The notes under the pieces are model-generated. The model made no database searches and was not told where the DNA came from. It worked only from the letters and a program-made list of their open reading frames with translations. Positions 1 through 5,363 of a DNA stretch of 9,467 bases are shown here, piece by piece (the first letter of the stretch is position 1; the number at the start of each line of letters is the position of its first letter). The position numbers and the translations under genes are program-made. Source of the DNA: Tatlockia sp. (lineage in GTDB: Bacteria; Cyanobacteriota; Cyanobacteriia; Cyanobacteriales; Chroococcidiopsidaceae); contig JACCVJ010000454.1 of assembly GCA_013698215.1 (NCBI GenBank), forward strand, positions 1-9,467. Direction: 5' to 3'.

Positions 1-1310
1 AATTCTTTGCCTTCAGGAGTCCGCAATGTTACTGTCGCCGTGGGTGTAGAGCGATCGCCACAAGAAACTTGTACTAATTCCACTCGGAACATTTCGGGAC
101 TTGATTGGATTTCGTCATTAGCGATCGCTTCTAAATCCCAATCAGAAATATCTTTTTTCTTATCTGCTAAGTCTTTAAACTTCAAAAAGGCTTTATTTAG
201 CTCGTCTTCTGGCAAATCAAAGCCCAATTCTTTTAGCCGAGTCCGAAAAGCATTGCGCCCGGAATGTTTGCCTAAAACAATTTGATTATTGGTAAGTCCA
301 ATCGATTCCGCATCCATAATCTCATAGGTGAGCTTGTTTTTAAGAATCCCGTCTTGATGGATTCCCGATTCGTGAGCAAAAGCATTTGCACCCACAATCG
401 CTTTATTTGGCTGCACTAGCATTCCTGTCAAAGTCGAAACTAGGCGAGAAGTCTTATAAATTTGGCGAGTATCAATATTTGTAAGTGGCGCTTCTGATTC
501 GGTGCTTCTACCCACAAAAGGGTTAAAATACTGCCGTCGTACGTGCAATGCCATCACAACTTCCTCTAAGGCTGTATTTCCGGCACGTTCTCCAATGCCA
601 TTAATCGCGCATTCTAGTTGTCTTGCACCATTTTTCACAGCTTCTAGGAAATTAGCAACCCCTAAGCCAATGTCATTATGCCCGTGAACGGAAATAATTG
701 CTTTATCGATATTAGGGACATTTTCTTTAATTCCTTTAATTAACGCGCCAAATTCGCTAGGAGTTGTGTAGCCTACGGTATCTGGAATATTAACCGTTGT
801 TGCCCCTGCCGCGATCGCTCTTTCTAATACTTGATACAAATATTCTGGATCGGTGCGGGTAGCATCCATTGTCGAAAATTCCACGTCATCCATAAAGGAT
901 TTGGCATAAGCTACCATTTCCCCAGCAATCTCTAACACCTCGGCTTTAGTTTTTTTCAACTGATACTCTAAATGAATATCGGAGGTTGAAATAAATGTAT
1001 GTATTCTACCTTTTGCGGCTGGTTTTAATGATTCGGCGGCGGCTTTGATGTCGTTTTTGATTGCTCTTGCTAGAGAACAAATCACTGGGCCATTTTCTGT
1101 TCCTACAGCTTCAGCCACTTTTTTTACTGCCTCAAAGTCTCCCGGACTTGCGTAAGCAAATCCTGCTTCAATTACATCTACTCCTAACCTTGCTAGTTGC
1201 TTGGCAATTAGTAGCTTCTCATCTACATTTAGCGTCGCTCCGGGACATTGTTCGCCATCACGCAATGTCGTATCAAAAATAATTATTTTGTCTTGTTGTT
1301 CTTGGGTCAT
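1..1310 (-). CDS. leuA: 2-isopropylmalate synthase, 3' end cut by the window edge
   Basis: Catalyses the first committed step of leucine biosynthesis: acetyl-CoA plus 2-ketoisovalerate gives 2-isopropylmalate, in the cytoplasm. I translated 436 residues from the ATG at 1310. The family signature DTTLRDGEQCPGA is at residues 13-25. The expected divalent-metal ligands are D18, H209 and H211 (HGHND) and N245 (GIGERAGN), with the spacing of characterised LeuA enzymes. The TIM-barrel catalytic part is complete. The C-terminal allosteric leucine-binding domain is only begun (GDRSTPTATVTLRTPEGKE is the last readable stretch), so roughly 100 residues lie outside the window. The start is supported by a strong ribosome binding site and by the family N-terminus. 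A labA-like gene ends 38 bases upstream on the same strand, so the two may be co-transcribed. No leader-peptide attenuator with Leu codons was seen. Identification is firm. Confidence 0.96.
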   Translation of the reverse strand, partial: MTQEQQDKIIIFDTTLRDGEQCPGATLNVDEKLLIAKQLARLGVDVIEAGFAYASPGDFEAVKKVAEAVGTENGPVICSLARAIKNDIKAAAESLKPAAKGRIHTFISTSDIHLEYQLKKTKAEVLEIAGEMVAYAKSFMDDVEFSTMDATRTDPEYLYQVLERAIAAGATTVNIPDTVGYTTPSEFGALIKGIKENVPNIDKAIISVHGHNDIGLGVANFLEAVKNGARQLECAINGIGERAGNTALEEVVMALHVRRQYFNPFVGRSTESEAPLTNIDTRQIYKTSRLVSTLTGMLVQPNKAIVGANAFAHESGIHQDGILKNKLTYEIMDAESIGLTNNQIVLGKHSGRNAFRTRLKELGFDLPEDELNKAFLKFKDLADKKKDISDWDLEAIANDEIQSSPEMFRVELVQVSCGDRSTPTATVTLRTPEGKE

Positions 1311-1319
1311 TTGTTCGTA

Positions 1320-1327
1320 CTCTCCTT
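1320..1327 (-). promoter_or_regulatory. Strong Shine-Dalgarno of leuA
   Basis: On the minus strand this reads AAGGAGAG, ending 9 bases before the ATG at 1310. It is one of few clear ribosome binding sites in the window and fixes the leuA start. It lies in the 38-base gap after the labA-like gene, so leuA can be translated independently of that gene. Confidence 0.75.
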
Positions 1328-1348
1328 AATTTATATTTTAGTTTTTAT

Positions 1349-1870
1349 TTATAAATCTATCTTTTCAATATATTCTCGAATATCGTTCAAATCTATATAT
1401 CTATCCGTAACATTCCGCAACTCTCTAGCAATCATGCCTTCGGTTGATACAACGGTTATATGCGTACTTTTCGATCTTAGTAATTCAATTGCTCTTTCAA
1501 AATCACCGTCTCCGCTAAATAATACTACTCGGTCATATTGTTCTACGGTATTGAACATATCTATAACTATTTCTATATCTAAGTTTGCTTTTTGCGAGTA
1601 TCTCCCCGATGTATCGTCGTAATATTCTTTAAGTATTTTTGTTCTTACTGTATAGCCTAAACTAATTAAAGCGTCTCTAAAACCTCGTTGATCTTGAGCA
1701 TCTTTTAATCCTGTATACCAAAAAGCATTAATTAATTCTGTATTAAGTTTTTCTTTTCTTAAATATTCTAATACTCGCCTTGGATCAAAAAACCACCCAT
1801 TTTTTTGTTGAGCGTAAAACATATTGTTGCCGTCTACAAAAATAGACAGCCGATTCATTAAACACGACAT
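1349..1870 (-). CDS. LabA-like NYN domain protein (DUF88 family, PIN-like nuclease fold)
   Basis: A 173-residue protein that is essentially one NYN domain. Conserved acidic positions of the fold are visible: D13 in FVDGNN (11-16), D98 and D104 in the stretch NLDIEIVIDM (96-105), and D121/D123 in SGDGDF (119-124). These normally bind a metal at an RNase-like active site. The N-terminus (NRLSIFVDGNNMFYAQQ) closely resembles cyanobacterial LabA/LabA-like proteins. LabA of Synechococcus acts in negative feedback on circadian (KaiC-dependent) gene expression, but this copy could be a paralogue with another RNA-related role. The start at 1870 is preferred because a weak AGG lies 10 bases upstream; the in-frame ATG at 1858 has no such site. 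No signal peptide or membrane segment. The gene is AT-rich and uses many ATA and AGA codons, unlike its neighbours. Family assignment is good; the precise role is not determined. Confidence 0.85.
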   Translation of the reverse strand: MSCLMNRLSIFVDGNNMFYAQQKNGWFFDPRRVLEYLRKEKLNTELINAFWYTGLKDAQDQRGFRDALISLGYTVRTKILKEYYDDTSGRYSQKANLDIEIVIDMFNTVEQYDRVVLFSGDGDFERAIELLRSKSTHITVVSTEGMIARELRNVTDRYIDLNDIREYIEKIDL

Positions 1871-1913
1871 AAAAAATATACCTAATAATTCTTTTAAAAC
1901 TTAAGTTTAATAG

Positions 1914-1930
1914 CAGGTTATGGCAACATT
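1914..1930 (+). repeat. 17-base direct repeat, copy 1
   Basis: Reads CAGGTTATGGCAACATT. It matches the sequence at 2111-2127 at 15 of 17 positions. Its core TTATGGCAA also occurs inverted at 2182-2190 as TTGCCATAA. It lies 44 bases upstream of the labA-like start. It could be a protein-binding site or a relic of a duplicated segment; the function is unknown. Confidence 0.45.
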
Positions 1931-1932
1931 AG

Positions 1933-1963
1933 AGACGGAGAATTTTTATAAAAGTCCCCATCT
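1933..1963. repeat. Imperfect inverted repeat
   Basis: Two 14-base arms around a 3-base centre (TAT) pair at 11 of 14 positions. The inner part is GGAGAATTTT against AAAAGTCCCC. It directly follows repeat copy 1 and lies 63 bases upstream of the labA-like start, where an operator or a leader hairpin could sit. No run of T follows on the minus strand, so an intrinsic terminator for the sulfurtransferase message is unlikely. Confidence 0.35.
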
Positions 1964-2110
1964 ATTTTTAATTAATTGTTTACTAAAAATATATCTATAT
2001 TGCCTAATCCTGAAACAATAAAAATGAGTTTAATTGATAAGTTATGTTAAGTAAGAGCATAATATAATTATTACTTTATCTAAAATTTACCAATAAATTG
2101 ACTAAATTTA

Positions 2111-2127
2111 CAGGTTTTGGCAACTTT
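2111..2127 (+). repeat. 17-base direct repeat, copy 2
   Basis: Reads CAGGTTTTGGCAACTTT, the partner of the copy at 1914-1930, with 197 bases between the two starts. Short stretches after both copies (TCCCC followed by ATCT-like bases) are also loosely alike, hinting at an older and longer duplication that has decayed. Confidence 0.45.
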
Positions 2128-2220
2128 TAACGATCCTCCCCGATCTTTGTATAGACGTTAAAGGCAAGGAAATCAAGCATTTTGCCATAAATTAACATCA
2201 AGTAAGAATCAATGGGCGTT

Positions 2221-3045
2221 TTAGTTATCAACTAATAAGTAGCTGCACCAATCGCTCCAGCTACCAACATAAAGGGCAGAAGTATCAATTCCTGCTAAAT
2301 GTAAAGATAATAAATTGACGCAAGCAGTAACCCCAGAACCACAATAAACAATAATTTCCCGCCCTTGTAGTTGTTGCCAATATTGAAGTTGCTCTTGAGG
2401 AGAATACAAGTATCCATCGCTACTAGAAACATCTTGCCAAGGATAGTTAACCGCTCCCGGAATATGCCCAGCAATCGGATCGATAGGCTCACTTTCGCCG
2501 AGATAGCGGGGAATTTCTCTGGAATCAACTAGCACTACTCCGGGCAAATCCTTACGGGCTTTAACGTCGGTGATATCTACTCGAAGTGATGGTTGCAAGT
2601 TACAAGTAAATTGTTTTGGTGTCTTTGGACTAATAGCGTCTGTAACGGGCAATTTCAGGCTTTGCCAAGCTTTAAACCCTCCATCTAGTACCGCAATGCG
2701 ATCGTGTCCCAAATAGCGCAGCAGCCACCATAAACGGGCGGCAAAAGCAAAGCGCGAATCGTCGTAAGCGACAACCAAAGTTTGAGCATCTATACCCATT
2801 GTTGATAACTTTTGGGCAAAAACCTCCAGATCGGGTAAAGGATGCCTCCCACCATGTTGCTGCACGGGGCTAGAAAGGTCTTTGTTGAGGTCAAAATAAC
2901 TAGCGCCCGGAATGTGGCTAATGTTGTACTGTTGCTGCCCTAATTCGGGATCTGCTAGGGAAAAACGACAATCGGCGATCGCAATATGCGCCTCCCCAAT
3001 ATGTTCGTAAAGCCAATCAGCAGATACTACGGTTGGTGTATTCAT
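2221..3045 (-). CDS. sseA: Sulfurtransferase, 3-mercaptopyruvate sulfurtransferase type, tandem rhodanese domains
   Basis: A 274-residue protein with two rhodanese domains, the usual size for this family. The N-terminal domain (about 1-140) has GAS and DGG motifs but D96 at the catalytic-loop position, as is normal for the inactive half. The C-terminal domain (about 155-274) carries the active cysteine C235 in the loop CGSGVTAC. That CGSGVT loop is the signature of mercaptopyruvate sulfurtransferases such as E. coli SseA, while thiosulfate sulfurtransferases usually have CRKGVT. R180, GHIPGA (193-198) and GSWSDW (261-266) are also family features. It moves sulfane sulfur from 3-mercaptopyruvate (or thiosulfate) to an acceptor in the cytoplasm. 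No Shine-Dalgarno is visible. The start is only 10 bases from that of the divergent mnmD-like gene. The natural donor and acceptor cannot be told from sequence. Confidence 0.9.
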   Translation of the reverse strand: MNTPTVVSADWLYEHIGEAHIAIADCRFSLADPELGQQQYNISHIPGASYFDLNKDLSSPVQQHGGRHPLPDLEVFAQKLSTMGIDAQTLVVAYDDSRFAFAARLWWLLRYLGHDRIAVLDGGFKAWQSLKLPVTDAISPKTPKQFTCNLQPSLRVDITDVKARKDLPGVVLVDSREIPRYLGESEPIDPIAGHIPGAVNYPWQDVSSSDGYLYSPQEQLQYWQQLQGREIIVYCGSGVTACVNLLSLHLAGIDTSALYVGSWSDWCSYLLVDN

Positions 3046-3055
3046 AATAGTTAGT

Positions 3056-3928
3056 ATGACTTGCGACTTATTTTTACCACAATTGACCGCCGATAACTCC
3101 TACACTTTCTATTGCGAAGAATTTGGGGAGACTTTTCATAGTCAACAGGGAGCGAAAACCGAAGCCGAACACAAGTTTGTTGCGCCAACTCAATTAAACA
3201 TTAAAGCCCATCAACCAGTAGTTAGAATATTAGATATTTGTTATGGGTTGGGATACAACACGGCGGCGGCTTTAGCTCAAATTTGGGCTGTTAATCCCGA
3301 TTGTTTGATAGAAGTCATTGCCTTAGAATCTAATGCTGATATCCCCAATAGTGCGATTAATCATAATTTACTCGATAGTTGGGAGCCAAATATTCGCCAA
3401 GTTTTAACGCTCTTGGCTAGTAATCATCAAGTAAAAACAGCACGATGTCAGGGGACTTTATTATTAGGTGATGCTAGGCAGACAATTAAACTAATTCCCT
3501 CTAGCTTTACCGCCGATGCAATTTTTCTCGATCCCTTCTCACCACCCAAATGTCCGCAATTATGGACTGTAGAATTTATCAGCCTAGTGGCTAAGTATTT
3601 ACATGATCAGGGGGTACTAGCAACTTATTCGGCGGCGGCGGCGGTGAGATCCGCATTGCAAGCGGCGGGGCTGTATATTGGCAATACAACTTCCATTGGG
3701 AGGCGATCGCCTAGTACCATCGCAACTAAGTATAAGTTACCGCCGTTATCTACCATCGGGCAAGAACATTTACTTACTCGTGCCGCAATTCCCTACCGCG
3801 ATCCAACTTTACAGGACGATACAGAGGTAATTTTGCACAGAAGGCAGCAAGAACAACAAACTAGCCTTTTAGAACCTACCGCCCGTTGGCATCGGCGCAC
3901 TCGCAGCAACTTTAAGAAAGATCCGTAA
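3056..3928 (+). CDS. mnmD: MnmD-type tRNA wobble-uridine methyltransferase (MnmC methyltransferase domain only)
   Basis: 290 residues matching the methyltransferase half of MnmC, without the FAD oxidase domain of the two-domain E. coli enzyme. The S-adenosylmethionine-binding motif I is ILDICYGLGYNT (58-69). An acidic ribose-binding position follows in VIALES (87-92). LLGDARQ (136-142) precedes the catalytic-region motif FLDPFSPPKCPQLWT (157-171), and LATYSAAAAVR (188-198) is the usual downstream segment. The expected reaction is the final methylation to 5-methylaminomethyl(-2-thio)uridine at tRNA position 34, which helps decoding of purine-ending codons. The N-terminus fits the family (PQLTADNSYTFYCEEFGE), so the start is probably right even though no Shine-Dalgarno is present. 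The divergent neighbour is a sulfurtransferase, suggestive because the same uridine is also 2-thiolated, but that link is inference. The C-terminal 25 residues are basic and polar. Confidence 0.88.
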   Translation: MTCDLFLPQLTADNSYTFYCEEFGETFHSQQGAKTEAEHKFVAPTQLNIKAHQPVVRILDICYGLGYNTAAALAQIWAVNPDCLIEVIALESNADIPNSAINHNLLDSWEPNIRQVLTLLASNHQVKTARCQGTLLLGDARQTIKLIPSSFTADAIFLDPFSPPKCPQLWTVEFISLVAKYLHDQGVLATYSAAAAVRSALQAAGLYIGNTTSIGRRSPSTIATKYKLPPLSTIGQEHLLTRAAIPYRDPTLQDDTEVILHRRQQEQQTSLLEPTARWHRRTRSNFKKDP

Positions 3929-3949
3929 AATAACTGAGTTACTAGCTAA

Positions 3950-3985
3950 ATTGAGTATCCATACTTATAAGTACACCAACTCAAT
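3950..3985. repeat. Nested inverted repeat after mnmD
   Basis: Outer arms ATTGAGT (3950-3956) and ACTCAAT (3979-3985) enclose a perfect inner palindrome ACTTATAAGT (3963-3972), with exactly six unpaired bases on each side. It starts 22 bases after the mnmD stop. As RNA it could form a 7-bp stem with an internal loop and a small inner stem. There is no T-run after it, so it is not a standard intrinsic terminator; it could be a transcript-end structure or a symmetric binding site. Confidence 0.4.
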
Positions 3986-4119
3986 AAATCATAGATTTCT
4001 GCGCTTAGTTAGGATATTTTTAAGCGGCAATCACTAAATGCTTCAAATTCTTCAAGTAAGCCTAAGAATCTAAGTCTAAAGTTTAGCTGCTAACTTATTT
4101 GATATTTATCTCTAAAGAA

Positions 4120-4135
4120 TGTAATAAAGTATACA
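4120..4135. promoter_or_regulatory. Candidate NtcA-binding site
   Basis: Reads TGTAATAAAGTATACA, a full match to the NtcA core GTA-N8-TAC with the flanking T and A also fitting (TGTA-N8-TACA). NtcA is the global nitrogen regulator of cyanobacteria. The site is about 146 bases upstream of the HD-GYP regulator start. The -10 element expected 20-24 bases downstream is imperfect: TAAAAA at 4155-4160 has A where T is wanted. The AT-rich context raises the chance of coincidence, so this is a candidate only. Confidence 0.35.
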
Positions 4136-4206
4136 AATTTCTTGTGAAGATCAATAAAAAGACCGTCGCGTTTATACTTAGTGACAAGATAATTTTATGG
4201 TATAGT

Positions 4207-4227
4207 TAATTATTTTAAAAATAATTA
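4207..4227. repeat. Perfect AT palindrome upstream of the HD-GYP gene
   Basis: Two 10-base arms, TAATTATTTT and AAAATAATTA, around one central A. It lies 54 bases upstream of the response regulator ATG, immediately after a TATAGT that could be a -10 box. It could be an operator or a leader hairpin; being made only of A and T it may also be compositional chance. Confidence 0.4.
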
Positions 4228-4281
4228 GATTTAATTAATAATTTGTAAACAGCTACCTGTGTAGATTGGATTGGTAAGGCA

Positions 4282-5289
4282 ATGGTTTCCACTTTCAGAA
4301 CAAAAAAAATATTAGCACCAGACATTGATTTAGCTCCAGCCAAAATCTTAGTAGTTGACGACTATCCAGCTAATCGGATGACAGCAATGGCACTTTTGTC
4401 TTTAGAAGGCTATGAAGTTTTTGAGGCTGAAAGTGGGGCGATCGCTCTGGAAAAGGTCATAAAAATTCAGCCAGACTTGATATTGCTAGATGTGATGATG
4501 CCAGAAATGGACGGGTTTGAAGTATGTCAGCAACTCAAACAAGACGAACAAACTAGGCTAATTCCAGTAATTTTTATCACCGCATTAAACGATAAACAGT
4601 CAAGAATTCGAGGGATAGAAGCTGGGGGAGATGACTTTTTAACTAAACCCTTTGATCGCCCCGAACTATCGGCGCGGGTTAAATCCTTGGTGCGACAAAA
4701 GCGACTCAACGAAGATTTAGATCACACCGAACAAGTTTTATTTTCTATAGCTAGAGCCGTAGAAAGCCGCGATCCTAATACGGGAGATCACTGCGAACGC
4801 CTGGTAAGCTTGGGAGAAACTTTTGGACAATTTTTAAAATTGTCCCGCCCCCAAATGCGAAATTTACAATGGGGCGGTTACTTGCACGATATTGGTAAAG
4901 TTGGCATTCCTGACGCTGTAATGCTTAAGCAAGGAAAGCTAACTCCTGAAGAATGGGAGATTATGAAGCAGCACGTTGTTATTGGCGAGAAGATTTGTCA
5001 GCCTTTACGAACAATGCACGGAGTAATCCCAATTATTCGTCATCATCACGAGCGTTGGAATGGTACAGGCTACCCCTATGGATTGGTAGAAGATGAAATT
5101 CCTTATTTAGCTCAAGTATTTCAGATGATTGATATTTACGACGCACTGACAAGCGATCGCCCGTACAAACGCGCCTTCTCGCCCGAAGAAGCCTTAGAAA
5201 TCCTCGCTCAAGAGAGAGATTTGGGGTGGCGTAGCCCTAAGTTAGTGGAGCAGTTTACAAAATTTATTCGCACTTCAACTTTTATTTAA
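4282..5289 (+). CDS. Response regulator with receiver and HD-GYP domains (probable cyclic-di-GMP phosphodiesterase)
   Basis: 335 residues, two domains. The receiver domain (about 20-138) has the acidic pair D26/D27, the phosphoacceptor D70 in LLDVMMPEMDG (68-78), T100 and K122 in TKPF. The HD-GYP domain (about 147-330) has H170 in GDHCERL, the HD pair H202/D203 in YLHDIGKVGIP, H231, HHHERWNGTGYP (254-265) with the GYP signature, and DIYDALTSDRPYK (284-296). All expected metal-ligand motifs are present, so activity as an RpfG-like phosphodiesterase that linearises cyclic-di-GMP is likely, presumably controlled by phosphorylation of D70. No sensor kinase lies in the window, so its partner is unknown. 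The AAGG upstream is only 2 bases from the ATG, a poor ribosome binding site, but no better start exists before the receiver domain. The long AT-rich upstream region suggests regulated expression. Confidence 0.92.
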   Translation: MVSTFRTKKILAPDIDLAPAKILVVDDYPANRMTAMALLSLEGYEVFEAESGAIALEKVIKIQPDLILLDVMMPEMDGFEVCQQLKQDEQTRLIPVIFITALNDKQSRIRGIEAGGDDFLTKPFDRPELSARVKSLVRQKRLNEDLDHTEQVLFSIARAVESRDPNTGDHCERLVSLGETFGQFLKLSRPQMRNLQWGGYLHDIGKVGIPDAVMLKQGKLTPEEWEIMKQHVVIGEKICQPLRTMHGVIPIIRHHHERWNGTGYPYGLVEDEIPYLAQVFQMIDIYDALTSDRPYKRAFSPEEALEILAQERDLGWRSPKLVEQFTKFIRTSTFI

Positions 5290-5322
5290 AGACTCAATAA
5301 TTGCGATGGGCGTTCGGCACTC

Positions 5323-5352
5323 AGCTATTATCTAAACTGACACCTGATAGCT
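5323..5352. repeat. Inverted repeat AGCTAT/ATAGCT before glmU
   Basis: Six-base arms AGCTAT (5323-5328) and ATAGCT (5347-5352) flank an 18-base loop in the 74-base gap between the response regulator and glmU. The segment (CAGCTATTATC, ACTGACACCTGATAGCTA) resembles a worn copy of the CTGATAGCTGA-type short repeats common between cyanobacterial genes. No T-run follows, so it is not an obvious terminator. glmU has no clear Shine-Dalgarno here. Confidence 0.35.
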
Positions 5353-5363
5353 AATACTTAAGA

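Larger units (their letters stand above)
1871..2220. other. AT-rich intergenic region with short repeats, no gene seen
   Basis: This 350-base gap separates the sulfurtransferase gene from the labA-like gene, both on the minus strand. No open frame with coding character and no tRNA-like cloverleaf was found. It should hold the labA promoter and the sulfurtransferase 3' end. Visible structure: a perfect 12-bp palindrome AAACTTAAGTTT at 1897-1908, 27 bases upstream of the labA start; an imperfect hairpin at 1933-1963; AAGTAA/TTACTT arms at 2049-2076; and GGCAA/TTGCC arms at 2163-2186. The last pair, 34 bases past the sulfurtransferase stop, is too weak to call a terminator with confidence. Confidence 0.6.
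3929..4281. other. AT-rich intergenic region with palindromes, promoter region of the HD-GYP gene
   Basis: 353 bases with no plausible open frame and no tRNA. It presumably contains the 3' end of the mnmD-like transcript and the promoter of the response regulator gene. Visible structure: TAACTGAGTTA (3931-3941); a nested inverted repeat (3950-3985); CTAAAGTTTAG (4076-4086); an NtcA-like TGTA-N8-TACA (4120-4135); and a long AT palindrome (4207-4227). TATACT at 4173-4178 and TATAGT at 4201-4206 resemble -10 boxes, but neither has a good -35 at normal spacing. Confidence 0.6.

Noticed and set aside
7..1282. Open frames on the plus strand (7-285, 502-687, 1061-1282)
   Set aside because: They lie antisense inside leuA, whose minus-strand translation is continuous and full of family motifs. 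The plus-strand translations have no recognisable domain.
1248..1622. 124-residue plus-strand frame with a hydrophobic stretch, a possible small membrane protein
   Set aside because: It overlaps leuA and the labA-like gene in antisense, and its hydrophobicity is a by-product of AT-rich reverse-strand codons.
2163..2186. Terminator hairpin after the sulfurtransferase gene (GGCAA/TTGCC)
   Set aside because: The stem is only 5 bp with a 14-base loop and a very short T-run, too weak to annotate as a terminator.
1871..2220. tRNA, small RNA gene or CRISPR array in the AT-rich gaps
   Set aside because: No cloverleaf, no TTCRA-type T-loop and no regularly spaced identical repeats were seen here or in 3929-4281. 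The repeats found are two or three short, irregularly spaced copies.
2295..2528. 77-residue minus-strand frame with a hydrophobic C-terminus
   Set aside because: It is an alternative frame inside the well-supported sulfurtransferase gene, in the region encoding the catalytic domain.
4282..5289. Possible hybrid or degenerate signalling protein lacking activity
   Set aside because: The phosphoacceptor D70, K122, HD pair, GYP motif and other metal-ligand motifs are all intact, so an ordinary active HD-GYP regulator is the simplest reading.
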